Below, piece after piece: positions 1 to 7,820 of a stretch of DNA of 64,000 bases. Location of the stretch: the NCBI GenBank assembly GCA_030733815.1, contig JAUZQE010000014.1, positions 1 through 64,000 of the forward strand. The letters are read 5' to 3'. The notes beneath the pieces were generated by a model. It was given only the letters and a program-made list of their open reading frames with translations, was not told the origin of the DNA and did no database searches. Numbering within the stretch: the first letter of the stretch is position 1; each line of letters starts with the position of its first letter. Both the position numbers and the translations under genes were made by a program. This DNA comes from Yanghanlia caeni (GTDB taxonomy: Bacteria; Pseudomonadota; Gammaproteobacteria; Burkholderiales; Burkholderiaceae_B).

Positions 1-81
1 CGGATATAGAGCTGCAACCCTACCTCGTCTGTCATCAACAACGAAAACCCTTGCAAACCGGGAGGCGGTCATATAGACACC
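1..81. other. Left-edge intergenic stretch
   Basis: These first 81 bases contain no convincing coding region. A purine-rich GGGAGG lies about 16 bases before the first gene's ATG, too far for an ideal ribosome binding site. A promoter may be present but I cannot place it. Confidence 0.4.
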
Positions 82-447
82 ATGCGTTGCGCCAGGCTAA
101 CAACTCTCACCGCCGTGCTGACCACCAGCCTGCTGGCCGCTTGCGGCAGCCCGCAGCCCACTGCGGATCAGTACCCCCCCGACCCGCCGCCTCGAGTCGA
201 GGCGCCCGATGCGCGCAGCGCCGCGCAATACCAGGACGACGCCGCCATAAGCAGCCGCGTGCAGGCCGCCGTACTTGGTGTGCCCGGCATTCATCCGCAG
301 AGCATCCAGATTTCCACGTATGAAGGTGTGGTCAAGCTGCGTGGCTACGCCGGCAACGAGATCGCGGCGCGCAACGCCGTGCAGGCTGCGCGGGAAGTGA
401 CGGGCGTGCGCTCAGTCGATTACGACATCCAGGTACGCCCGTACTGA
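82..447 (+). CDS. BON-domain lipoprotein
   Basis: A 121-residue predicted lipoprotein. The N-terminus is a lipoprotein signal peptide ending in the lipobox LAAC, with Cys21 as the probable lipidated residue. A short proline-rich linker follows (about residues 30-45), then one BON domain (about 52-119) with its characteristic glycines. BON domains are found in OsmY and DolP-type envelope proteins and are linked to phospholipid binding and envelope integrity. OsmY and DolP carry two such domains, so this single-domain form is smaller. It ends two bases before the convergent stress-type gene. The precise function is unknown; placement in the envelope is an inference from the signal peptide. Confidence 0.85.
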   Translation: MRCARLTTLTAVLTTSLLAACGSPQPTADQYPPDPPPRVEAPDARSAAQYQDDAAISSRVQAAVLGVPGIHPQSIQISTYEGVVKLRGYAGNEIAARNAVQAAREVTGVRSVDYDIQVRPY

Positions 448-449
448 GC

Positions 450-1034
450 TCATTGCTGCGTGGCGGTGGGCTCGGGCACCGGCGGCCGTGTCGGGTCGAA
501 ATCTTCCCACTTGCCTGCGCGCCAGCGGCCCTGGGCGCGCTCCACCTCCTGGCCGCCGGCTTCCACCAGAATGCGGGCGATCTCGCGCTCGCGCTCACCC
601 TGGGTGTTGACGGCCAGCAGCACACCCGCCGGGCGACCCTCCCCTTTCAGGGGCGGTCGGTGCGCATCCTGCACGCTGGCCCGCCGGCGATCCATGCCGC
701 GCATCGCCCCGGCCAGCGAACCTACATACGCGCCGACGCCGGCTCCGGCAAGCACGGGTATGAAAGATTCCGCGAACGCCGACACGATGACTCCGCCCAC
801 CACGGCACCCACCGCACCGAGCAGGGCCGCCGTGCCCCATGCTTTGCCAGGCGCCTGGCGCGTGCCGGGGTCGGCGGCCTGATCACCGCCAAGAGGATAG
901 CTGTCGTGGGCACCGGGTGGGTTCACATAGAACACGTGAAGCGCATCTTCGTGCACCCCGGCATCCATGAGGCGTTGAGCTGCCTGCGAAGCGGCGTCGA
1001 ACGTTGAAAAACGGGCAGCAATAATGAGCGTCAT
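450..1034 (-). CDS. Stress-type protein with glycine-rich hydrophobic core
   Basis: A 194-residue protein of unknown function. I chose the ATG at 1034 because GAGGAG sits just upstream; the frame stays open further upstream. Residues 1-45 resemble the N-terminal region of general-stress (YflT/GSP17M-like) proteins, with a conserved-looking FYVNPPG stretch near 35-41. Residues 65-111 are hydrophobic and glycine- and alanine-rich, like a glycine-zipper membrane hairpin, and the rest is polar. It lies 22 bases downstream of ybhN on the same strand and is probably the last gene of that operon. The family match is from memory of sequence style, so function should be read as hypothetical. Confidence 0.7.
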   Translation of the reverse strand: MTLIIAARFSTFDAASQAAQRLMDAGVHEDALHVFYVNPPGAHDSYPLGGDQAADPGTRQAPGKAWGTAALLGAVGAVVGGVIVSAFAESFIPVLAGAGVGAYVGSLAGAMRGMDRRRASVQDAHRPPLKGEGRPAGVLLAVNTQGEREREIARILVEAGGQEVERAQGRWRAGKWEDFDPTRPPVPEPTATQQ

Positions 1035-1056
1035 CTCGGGCTCCTCATGATCTCCA

Positions 1057-2049
1057 TTACCCGGTTCGGGCAATCGGTGTGCCGCCCTTGCCGGCGCTGC
1101 GCGAAGGCGATCGCGCTTCCAGCAGCAGATACCACGCCCCGGCGATCAGCACGGGCGCCACATAGTAAAGTGCCCGGTACACCAGAATCGCGCCCAGCAC
1201 CTGGGCGCGCGGCAGCTCGGGGGCCAGGAGCGTGATGAAAACATACTCGGTCACCCCAAGCCCGCCCGGAATGTGGGCCACGGCTCCGACCAGCGACCCG
1301 ATCAGCAGTGTGCCCAATATGCTCAGATAAGGTGTCTCGCCCGGCATGACCAGAAACACCACCAGTCCCATCAGCGCCCAATTCGTCATCGCGAGCGGCA
1401 ATTGAATCAGGGCAATGCGCAAGGTCGGCAATTCAATTTCGTGATCGCGCACCTTCCAGCTGCGTTGCTTCGAGAATGCGCACAGCGCAACGTATGCAAG
1501 GGCCAGCCCCACCATCACCACGCCGATGAGCCGCAGTGGCCCGCCGCCAATTTCCCAGCTGGATGGCGGCTGCACGGCCCCGAGGGCGAAGATCACACCA
1601 GCCACAAGACAGTATCCGATCCAGTTGGTGGTAATGCTCAGGCCCATGATGCGCATGATCTGGCCGGTATCCAGCCCCTGTTTGCCGTACAGCCGCAGGC
1701 GCATGGCCAGCCCGCCCACCGCCGCACTGAAATTCATGGTGAAGGCATAGCTGATGAAAGCCACCATCATGACGCGCCACGTGGCAACCCCATGCCCGGT
1801 ATACCATTTGCCCAACAGGTCGAAGCCCGTGTACACGACATAACTTGCCGCCACGACACCCGATGCAAGCAGCAGCGCCGTGTTGGGCGTCTTGAGCATG
1901 GCCTGCGCAACTTCATCCCATTCGACGGTAAGGCCTACCTGCACGAGCAATGCGACGATCACACACACAAAGGTGATGGTGGCAATCCGCTTGAGACGCT
2001 TTTTGTGTTCACGCAGCCACGCGCGCAGCCCGCCGGCTTTCCGACTCAT
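1057..2049 (-). CDS. ybhN: YbhN/UPF0104 family inner-membrane protein
   Basis: A 330-residue integral membrane protein with about eight hydrophobic segments, of the lysylphosphatidylglycerol-synthase transmembrane (UPF0104/YbhN) family. The family-typical glycine-rich stretch HIPGGLGVTE lies near residue 270. Its ATG overlaps the stop of clsB in an ATGA junction, so the two are translationally coupled. The order ybhP-clsB-ybhN matches the E. coli operon of the same genes, which supports the call. The biochemical role of YbhN is not firmly known; the family is associated with lipid handling at the inner membrane, and that role here is inferred from its partner ClsB. Confidence 0.88.
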   Translation of the reverse strand: MSRKAGGLRAWLREHKKRLKRIATITFVCVIVALLVQVGLTVEWDEVAQAMLKTPNTALLLASGVVAASYVVYTGFDLLGKWYTGHGVATWRVMMVAFISYAFTMNFSAAVGGLAMRLRLYGKQGLDTGQIMRIMGLSITTNWIGYCLVAGVIFALGAVQPPSSWEIGGGPLRLIGVVMVGLALAYVALCAFSKQRSWKVRDHEIELPTLRIALIQLPLAMTNWALMGLVVFLVMPGETPYLSILGTLLIGSLVGAVAHIPGGLGVTEYVFITLLAPELPRAQVLGAILVYRALYYVAPVLIAGAWYLLLEARSPSRSAGKGGTPIARTG

Positions 2050-3260
2050 GATTTGCCCTCATGCAGGTCGTGCAGTTTACGGTTCAGTGTGGTGAGCTGC
2101 GGCGTGCGGGCGGGAAACCAGCTCGCCCAGGCAGGAAAGCGGCGCAAAAAGTGAAAAACGAAGACGCCCACCACCACCCGCTGTATCTTGCGCCGTGGAG
2201 GGCTGCTGCGCTGCATCGGCCTGCATTGCTCGCACATCAGCCTGTCCAGCCGTTCCTGCAGCGTGGCCACGAAGGCCGTGTCACGCACCAGCACGTTGCC
2301 TTCCAGGTTCAAGGCCAGGCTCAAGGGGTCGAGGTTGCTGGAGCCCACGGTTGCCCAGCGGTCGTCAACGGTGGCCACTTTGCCGTGAAACGGACGTTCG
2401 CAATATTCGTAAATCTCCACGCCCGCAGACAGCAGGTAGTCGTACAGCATCGTCGCCGCGAACCGTGCAGCGGGCATGTCGGGCTCGCCCTGCAAGATCA
2501 GCCGCACCTTGACCCCGCGTTTGGCGGCCTGGCGCAGGTCGCGCAGCAGCGAATAGCCGGGAAAGAAATACGCGTTTGCAATGGTGATCTGCTGCTGTGC
2601 GGCACGTATGCCCAGGCGGTACTGCTGTTCAATGGTATTGGTATGCTCGTCGTTATCGCGCTTGACCCAGGCCGCGGCCACGTCCCCCGGCTCATCCTGT
2701 CTGCGTCGACGCCGCCACCGCAGGCGGCGCCAGAACGCGCGCTGGCGGGCACCTTGGGCAAGCAGCTGCAGCGCGTCGGCTTCGATTTCGGCCACCAGCG
2801 GCCCACGCACGCGCACGGCGTAATCTTGCTTGGCCATGGGGCCCGTTTCAACGAGGTGATCCGCGCCAAAATTGATGCCCCCCACGAAGGCGACGTCGCT
2901 GTCGACAACGACGATCTTGCGGTGCAGGCGCCTGAACAGGTTGGTGCGCATGCCGAAACGTCGCGGCTGCGGGTCGAACACGTGCAGACGCACGCCGGCC
3001 TCGAGCAGGCTGCTCACGTACGTATCCGGCAGATCTGCCGTACCGTACCCGTCAACCGTGACGTCGATCTGCACCCCGCGGCGTGCAGCGTCCACCAGCA
3101 CCTTCTGCAGTGCGCGCCCCACCCGGTCATCAAAAATGATGAAGGTCTCGATGATCACGCTGCGGGAGGCCGCCTCGATGGCCTCGAATACGGCAGGAAA
3201 GAATGCTTCGCCATTTTCCAGCAGCTCGAAGGCGTTTCCGTGTGTCCATGTCACAGGCAT
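2046..3260 (-). CDS. clsB: Cardiolipin synthase B
   Basis: A 404-residue phospholipase-D superfamily enzyme. ClsB-type synthases join phosphatidyl groups to make cardiolipin at the inner membrane. Both HKD motifs are intact: His113, Lys115 and Asp120 in HRKIVVVD, and His292, Lys294 and Asp299 in HGKVATVD. The frame is open far upstream, but the ATG at 3260 is preceded by GGAGGT and gives the family's usual length. Its start overlaps the end of ybhP by 10 bases and its stop overlaps ybhN by 4. It lacks the two N-terminal membrane helices of ClsA, which agrees with the ClsB type. A run of basic residues at about 178-188 is unusual in density but sits between the domains. Confidence 0.93.
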   Translation of the reverse strand: MPVTWTHGNAFELLENGEAFFPAVFEAIEAASRSVIIETFIIFDDRVGRALQKVLVDAARRGVQIDVTVDGYGTADLPDTYVSSLLEAGVRLHVFDPQPRRFGMRTNLFRRLHRKIVVVDSDVAFVGGINFGADHLVETGPMAKQDYAVRVRGPLVAEIEADALQLLAQGARQRAFWRRLRWRRRRRQDEPGDVAAAWVKRDNDEHTNTIEQQYRLGIRAAQQQITIANAYFFPGYSLLRDLRQAAKRGVKVRLILQGEPDMPAARFAATMLYDYLLSAGVEIYEYCERPFHGKVATVDDRWATVGSSNLDPLSLALNLEGNVLVRDTAFVATLQERLDRLMCEQCRPMQRSSPPRRKIQRVVVGVFVFHFLRRFPAWASWFPARTPQLTTLNRKLHDLHEGKS

Positions 3261-4021
3261 AGCGACACCTCCGCCGCCAGTGGCGCATGATCCGAGAGCT
3301 TCGCCCAGGGATGCCGGGCCAGTTTCACCGTTCGGCAGCTGTGCACGTTGCGCACGTAAATGCGGTCCAGACGAAACACGGGAAGATTCGACGGAAACGT
3401 ACGCGGAAGATGGCCGTGATGCTCGAAATGCACTTCTTTGAGGCCCGCGCAGCGTTCCAGCACCGATTGCGCCCGCTGGCGCCAGTCGTTGAAATCCCCC
3501 GCCACGAACAGTGGTGCATCCTCGGGTACATGCTCCTCGATCACCGTGCACAGTGCTTTGAGCTGTGGCGCGCGCTGGCGCTCGCGCAAGCCCAGATGCA
3601 CGCAGATGGCATGCACGTCGAAATTCAGCATCGGCGGCCGCAGCACGCAGTGCAGCAGCCCCCGCCGTTCATGCCGCCCCACCGATATGTCCAGATTATC
3701 GTGCGCGGCGATGGGGAACTTCGACAGCACGGCGTTGCCGTGGTGCCCGTACGGATACACCGCGTTGCGGCCGTAGGCGAACTCCGGCCAGATGGTATCG
3801 GCCAGGAATTCGTACTGGCTGCTGGTCGGCCAGCTTGCCAGTCGGCGGGCATGCCGGTGATGTGCACCCAGCACTTCCTGCAGGAACACAATATCGGCGT
3901 GCGTCGCGCGTATGGCTTCGCGCAGCTCGTGCAAGATGAAGCGGCGATTGAAGACGGTGAATCCCTTGTGGGTATTCACCGTGAGAATGCGCAGCGTACG
4001 ATGGGATTCGGTGGAATGCAT
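3251..4021 (-). CDS. ybhP: Endonuclease/exonuclease/phosphatase family protein YbhP
   Basis: A 256-residue protein of the metal-dependent endonuclease/exonuclease/phosphatase superfamily. Visible family marks are the N-terminal TVNTHKG, the glutamate in VFLQEV, GDFNDW in the middle and the C-terminal SDHAPL with the catalytic Asp-His pair. It is the first gene of ybhP-clsB-ybhN and overlaps clsB by 10 bases. I chose the ATG at 4021; an in-frame TTG at 4060 would add 13 residues, and neither has a strong ribosome binding site. The substrate is unknown: relatives include DNases and phosphodiesterases, and a link to lipid turnover is only suggested by the neighbours. Confidence 0.87.
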   Translation of the reverse strand: MHSTESHRTLRILTVNTHKGFTVFNRRFILHELREAIRATHADIVFLQEVLGAHHRHARRLASWPTSSQYEFLADTIWPEFAYGRNAVYPYGHHGNAVLSKFPIAAHDNLDISVGRHERRGLLHCVLRPPMLNFDVHAICVHLGLRERQRAPQLKALCTVIEEHVPEDAPLFVAGDFNDWRQRAQSVLERCAGLKEVHFEHHGHLPRTFPSNLPVFRLDRIYVRNVHSCRTVKLARHPWAKLSDHAPLAAEVSLCL

Positions 4022-4064
4022 GCAGGCGGGTCGGAATGGAAATACCTTGCCCGCATGCAATCAG

Positions 4065-4094
4065 CGTGCCGCGCGGCGCTTGGCGCGCGGCACG
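4065..4094 (-). terminator. GC-rich hairpin after the ABC importer operon
   Basis: A perfect 11-base stem (CGTGCCGCGCG with CGCGCGGCACG) encloses an 8-base loop, beginning 15 bases beyond the stop codon of the ABC ATPase gene on the minus strand. There is no T-run after it, so it may slow or protect the transcript end rather than act as a full intrinsic terminator. It also lies just upstream of ybhP. Confidence 0.5.
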
Positions 4095-4108
4095 AAGGGG
4101 TGTGAGGG

Positions 4109-4903
4109 TCAGCTCAGCAACAGGGCGTCGTCGGCCAGCTGCTCACCGCGCACGCGTTCGAACATGTGCAGCAGGTCTTCCACTTTCATGCCGCGACGCT
4201 GATCGCCCGCCACGTCGAGGACGACCTTGCCCTGATGCAGCATGATCGTGCGCTCGCCCACGTCGAGCGCCTGGCGCATGCTGTGGGTCACCATCATGGT
4301 GGTCAGGCGGTTCTCTTGAACGATGCGCACAGTCTGCTTCAGAACGAAATCGGCCGTACGCGGATCGAGCGCCGCCGTGTGCTCGTCGAGCAACAGAATG
4401 CGCGAAGGTTGCAGGGCGGCCATCAGCAGACTCACTGCCTGGCGCTGCCCCCCCGAAAGCAGGCCGATGCGGTCGGTGAGGCGGTTTTCAAGGCCCAGAC
4501 CCAGCGTGGCCAGCCGTTCACGGAAATCTTCACGCATGGACGCCTTCACCGCCCGCCCGAGCCCCCGGCGCGCGCCACGCGCATGCGCCAGCGCCATGTT
4601 CTCTTCAATGGTGAGGTCTTCGCAGGTGCCGGCCATCGGGTCTTGAAACACGCGGGCCACCTGTTTGGCGCGTTCCCACACCGGTTGGCGCGTGACATCG
4701 ACGCCGTCGATCACGATGCTGCCCGAATCGATAGCCGTGTCGCCCGAGACGGCGTTCAGGAACGTGGATTTGCCCGCACCGTTTGAACCGATGACCGTGA
4801 CGAACTGGCCCGCCGGAATGTGCAGCGAAAGGCCGCGCAGTGCGCGTGTTTCGATGGGCGTGCCCACGTTGAAGGTAATGTGGATGTCTTTGACGTTCAA
4901 CAT
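4109..4903 (-). CDS. ABC transporter ATP-binding protein, TrpXYZ-type importer
   Basis: A 264-residue ATPase that would energise the importer encoded with the next two genes. The Walker A motif GSNGAGKST is at about residues 39-47 and the ABC signature LSGGQRQ lies mid-protein. The Walker B region reads LLLDEHTAALDP, with DEH in place of the commoner DEP; this DEH form is typical of the ATPases paired with PF04392 binding proteins. It starts three bases after the permease stop and is the last gene of the operon. Systems of this family include streptococcal TrpXYZ (aromatic amino acids), but the substrate here cannot be read from sequence. Confidence 0.9.
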   Translation of the reverse strand: MLNVKDIHITFNVGTPIETRALRGLSLHIPAGQFVTVIGSNGAGKSTFLNAVSGDTAIDSGSIVIDGVDVTRQPVWERAKQVARVFQDPMAGTCEDLTIEENMALAHARGARRGLGRAVKASMREDFRERLATLGLGLENRLTDRIGLLSGGQRQAVSLLMAALQPSRILLLDEHTAALDPRTADFVLKQTVRIVQENRLTTMMVTHSMRQALDVGERTIMLHQGKVVLDVAGDQRRGMKVEDLLHMFERVRGEQLADDALLLS

Positions 4904-4906
4904 GGC

Positions 4907-5797
4907 CTAGCCCCCCTTGCTACCACGCAGGCGCTGCTTGAGCATGGGTACCACGAGCGCAAAGGTGACCAGCAGCGCCGTGACGAGGTTCAGATCTTGT
5001 GCATGCAGACCGATGAAGTCGGCATTGAGCGCAAGTGCCACGAAGAACCGGTACAGCACCGCACCCACGATCACGGCCAGCGTAACGATGAAGAAGCGCC
5101 GCGAGGGCATGATGCTCTCGCCGATGATGACGGCCGCCAGGCCGATGACGATAGTACCGATGCCCATGGAGATGTCTGCCCCGCCCTGTGACTGCGCAAA
5201 CAGCGCACCGGCAAGCGCACACAGCGCGTTGGAAATGGCCATACCCACCAGCACGCGACGCCCGGTGGCCACGCCCTGGGCGCGGGCCATGCGGGGATTC
5301 GAGCCGGTGGCACGCATGGCCAGACCTGTTTGCGTCGAAAAATACCAGTCGAGCAGCAGCTTGGCGATGAGCAGCACGACCACCAGCATGAGCGGCCGGA
5401 AGACATAGTCGCTCATGCCTTGCGGCTGCAGCATGTTGAAAACGGTGGGCTCCATGATGAGCGGCACGTTCGGCCCGCCCATGACCCGCAGGTTGATCGA
5501 ATACAGCGCGATCATCATCAGAATACTGGCCAGCAGATCCATGATGCGCAGCTTGACGTTCAGCCAGCCGGTAATCATGCCGGCCACGGCACCGGCGCCC
5601 ACGGCCACCAGCGTGGCGGCGAACGGATTGACGCCGACGCTGATCAGCGTGGCCGCCGTGGCACCGCCCAGCGGAAAACTGCCGTCGACGGTCAGATCGG
5701 GAAAGCGCAGGATGCGAAAGGAAATCAGTACGCCCAGAGCCACCAGCCCAAAAATCAGGCCGATTTCAAGGGCGCCCCACAATGAATAGATGGACAT
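4907..5797 (-). CDS. ABC transporter permease, TrpXYZ-type importer
   Basis: A 296-residue inner-membrane permease of the branched-chain-permease fold (BPD_transp_2), with eight or more hydrophobic segments. It forms the channel for the substrate-binding protein encoded upstream and is driven by the ATPase encoded three bases downstream. The sequence begins with the family-typical SIYSLWGALEIGLIF. The ribosome binding site is weak, which may lower its yield relative to the binding protein; a hairpin in the gap before it could do the same. The substrate is not known; amino acids, perhaps tryptophan or tyrosine, are a reasonable guess by family. Confidence 0.9.
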   Translation of the reverse strand: MSIYSLWGALEIGLIFGLVALGVLISFRILRFPDLTVDGSFPLGGATAATLISVGVNPFAATLVAVGAGAVAGMITGWLNVKLRIMDLLASILMMIALYSINLRVMGGPNVPLIMEPTVFNMLQPQGMSDYVFRPLMLVVVLLIAKLLLDWYFSTQTGLAMRATGSNPRMARAQGVATGRRVLVGMAISNALCALAGALFAQSQGGADISMGIGTIVIGLAAVIIGESIMPSRRFFIVTLAVIVGAVLYRFFVALALNADFIGLHAQDLNLVTALLVTFALVVPMLKQRLRGSKGG

Positions 5798-5859
5798 GAT
5801 GAAAAAAGCGAAGTCGGATGCCAGACCCGGACGTGTATGGCACCCGGGGCGAAATCAGA

Positions 5860-5881
5860 CAGGGCGGGAAGTCCCGCCCTG
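5860..5881 (-). other. Intercistronic hairpin between binding protein and permease genes
   Basis: A perfect 10-base inverted repeat (CAGGGCGGGA with TCCCGCCCTG) separated by only two bases lies in the 101-base gap after the binding-protein stop. No T-run follows. Hairpins at this place in ABC importer operons often protect the binding-protein part of the message and keep permease output low; that role is inferred. Confidence 0.55.
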
Positions 5882-5898
5882 CTCAGGAAGCCGCCAGT

Positions 5899-6867
5899 TT
5901 ACTCGACAACCTTGGTTGCCGACTTCACAAATTCATCAGAAAGCGTGACGCCCTGCTTCTGGGCGGCCCCCGGGTTGACGAAGAGTTCGAGGTTGTCGCT
6001 GCTTTCGAAGGCGATGTCGCCGGGTTTTTCACCCTTCAGAATGCGCGCCACCATGCGGCCGGTCTGTTCGCCGAGATCGCGGTAGTTGATGCCCACCGCA
6101 GCGATCGCGCCACGCACCACGCTGTCGGTGTCGGAGGCGATGAGGGGCACCTTGGCGTCGATACCAACCTTCACCAGCGCCTCGTAGGCCGACACCACGT
6201 TGTTGTCGGTGTTGGTGTAGATGACATCGACCTTGCCGACCAGACTGCGGGCGGCGGCACCGACGTCGACCGTACGCGGCGCGGTGGCTTCGACCAGCGA
6301 CATGCCCTGCTGCGGCAGCAGTTCGCGCATGGCCTTCACAACCACTACCGAGTTGGCTTCGCCCGGGTTGTACACCATGCCGACGCGCTTGGCGTCGGGC
6401 ACCACCTTCTTGATGAGCTCGATCTGACGCTCGAGCGAGAGGCGGTCGGAGACACCCGTTACGTTGGTACCGGAAGGCCCTTCAGACGAAACGAGCTGAG
6501 CCGCGACCGGATCGGTGACGGCCGAGAACACCACCGGGATGTCTTTGGTGGCAGCCACGACGGCCTGAGCCGACGGCGTGGCGATCGCCACGATGACGTC
6601 GGGGCGGTCGCCCACGAACTTGCGGGCGATTTGTGCGGCAATGGCCGTGTTGCCCTGGGCAGTCTGGTACTGCCACTTGAGGCCCTTCTCTTCCGTGTAG
6701 CCGGCATCGGCCAGCGCCTGCTTGACGCCATCGCGAACGGCGTCGAGCGCGGGGTGCTCGACGATCGAGGTGACCGCCACTGATTGCGCCCCCGCGGGAG
6801 CATGCGCCACGACACCGGCAGCCAGCAGCCCCGCGACCAACGTACGGACAGAGAGTTTCCACTTCAT
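5899..6867 (-). CDS. ABC transporter substrate-binding protein (PF04392 type)
   Basis: A 322-residue periplasmic binding protein of the ABC_sub_bind family. It has a classic signal peptide with a basic start (MKWKLSVR), a hydrophobic core and a probable cleavage after AGA at residue 27. The two-lobed type I periplasmic-binding fold is suggested by repeated stretches such as PDVIVAIATPSAQA and IPVVFSAVTDP, both common in this family. AAGGAG precedes the ATG by 8 bases, a strong ribosome binding site. It is the first gene of the importer operon, 101 bases from the permease. Ligand unknown; family members bind aromatic amino acids or other small metabolites. Confidence 0.9.
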   Translation of the reverse strand: MKWKLSVRTLVAGLLAAGVVAHAPAGAQSVAVTSIVEHPALDAVRDGVKQALADAGYTEEKGLKWQYQTAQGNTAIAAQIARKFVGDRPDVIVAIATPSAQAVVAATKDIPVVFSAVTDPVAAQLVSSEGPSGTNVTGVSDRLSLERQIELIKKVVPDAKRVGMVYNPGEANSVVVVKAMRELLPQQGMSLVEATAPRTVDVGAAARSLVGKVDVIYTNTDNNVVSAYEALVKVGIDAKVPLIASDTDSVVRGAIAAVGINYRDLGEQTGRMVARILKGEKPGDIAFESSDNLELFVNPGAAQKQGVTLSDEFVKSATKVVE

Positions 6868-6921
6868 CTTGAAGCTCCTTCGAATAGATTGACACGCGGG
6901 GTTTTGCCGCGAATTCGCGTA

Positions 6922-6950
6922 AGTGTATGTGAGAAAAACACGGCTGTCTG
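6922..6950 (-). promoter_or_regulatory. Candidate sigma-70 promoter for the ABC importer operon
   Basis: On the minus strand CAGACA (-35, four of six matches) and TACACT (-10, four of six) are separated by 17 bases. Transcription would start near 6915, giving a leader of about 48 bases before the binding-protein ATG. Confidence 0.4.
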
Positions 6951-7003
6951 TGGGGAAATCCCGGGATTCACCCGGGCCGCTGCGGCGTGCTTGAACAGGC
7001 GCG

Positions 7004-7027
7004 AAAAAGGCGCCCGCACGCGCGCCT
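7004..7027 (-). terminator. Intrinsic terminator of the spermidine-synthase-like gene
   Basis: On the minus strand a 6-base stem (AGGCGC with GCGCCT) with an 8-base loop is followed directly by TTTTT. The stem overlaps the stop codon of the upstream gene. It separates that unit from the ABC importer promoter downstream. Confidence 0.65.
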
Positions 7028-7820
7028 AAGCACGCTGCTGCAGCTGCTGCAGGATATCGCGCGCCCAGCGCATCGCGGGCAGCCGATAGCGCTGTTCCAT
7101 CTCCTGGGCACGGTCAAGGAACTCGCCCACCGACACATCCAGCAGATCGCCCTTCACACCGATGGCCACCCGGTTGCCGGCATCGATTTCCGGCAGCACC
7201 AGCAGCCCGTCTGGAAACGCGGCACGCAGGCCTTCGAGATTGGGCTCGAAACTGGCGTGTTCGCCGAAAAGGTTGACCGTGATTGCGCCCGTGTCGCCCA
7301 GCGCCAGCGCGCAATCGCGATAAAACTCGGGCGATCCGCGCACGGGCCCCTGGGCCTGGCCGTCGTACAGGTCGACCATCAGCGCGGTGTAGCGACCCAC
7401 GTTGCGCGGCTCGCGTACCCAGTCGGCTGCATCGCAGTGGTCGATCTGCGAACGCGGCGAATCCGGCAGCCGGAAATGGCTGCGGCACACAGCAGTGACC
7501 ATGGGGTTCCATTCAACCGTGGCCACCCGCGACGGCGTGCGGCGCAGCGTGTAACGCAGCAGCGAACCCGCGCCCAGGCCCATGATGCCGATGTCATCGT
7601 CAGCCTGCGGCTCAATGAACAGCAGCCAGGCCATCATCTGCTGCGTATAGGCCAGTACCAGGTCGTTGGGTCGGCGCGGGCGCATTGCGCCCTGCACCCA
7701 CTGTGTGCCGAAATGCAGGTAGCGGATGCCGCCCTCTTCCGAGACGGTGGGCTCATCCGCTTCCCAGGGGGCATAGGTTTCTGCCACACCCCCTGTCGGG
7801 CCTGAACCGCTGTCAGACAC
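7026..7820 (-). CDS. Spermidine-synthase-like methyltransferase-fold protein
   Basis: A 264-residue protein with the Rossmann fold of spermidine synthases and relatives. The nucleotide-binding glycine motif IGIMGLGAGSLLRY is near residues 78-91, and an acidic loop VDLYDG near 150 stands where SpeE carries its catalytic aspartates. It lacks the full polyamine-site pattern, so true spermidine synthase activity is doubtful; many proteobacterial homologues are annotated only as spermidine synthase-like. I placed the start at a GTG (7820) that overlaps the thiolase stop by 8 bases, implying coupled translation. An alternative GTG at 7787 would shorten it by 11 residues. A U-tailed terminator overlaps its stop codon. 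Confidence 0.75.
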   Translation of the reverse strand: MSDSGSGPTGGVAETYAPWEADEPTVSEEGGIRYLHFGTQWVQGAMRPRRPNDLVLAYTQQMMAWLLFIEPQADDDIGIMGLGAGSLLRYTLRRTPSRVATVEWNPMVTAVCRSHFRLPDSPRSQIDHCDAADWVREPRNVGRYTALMVDLYDGQAQGPVRGSPEFYRDCALALGDTGAITVNLFGEHASFEPNLEGLRAAFPDGLLVLPEIDAGNRVAIGVKGDLLDVSVGEFLDRAQEMEQRYRLPAMRWARDILQQLQQRA

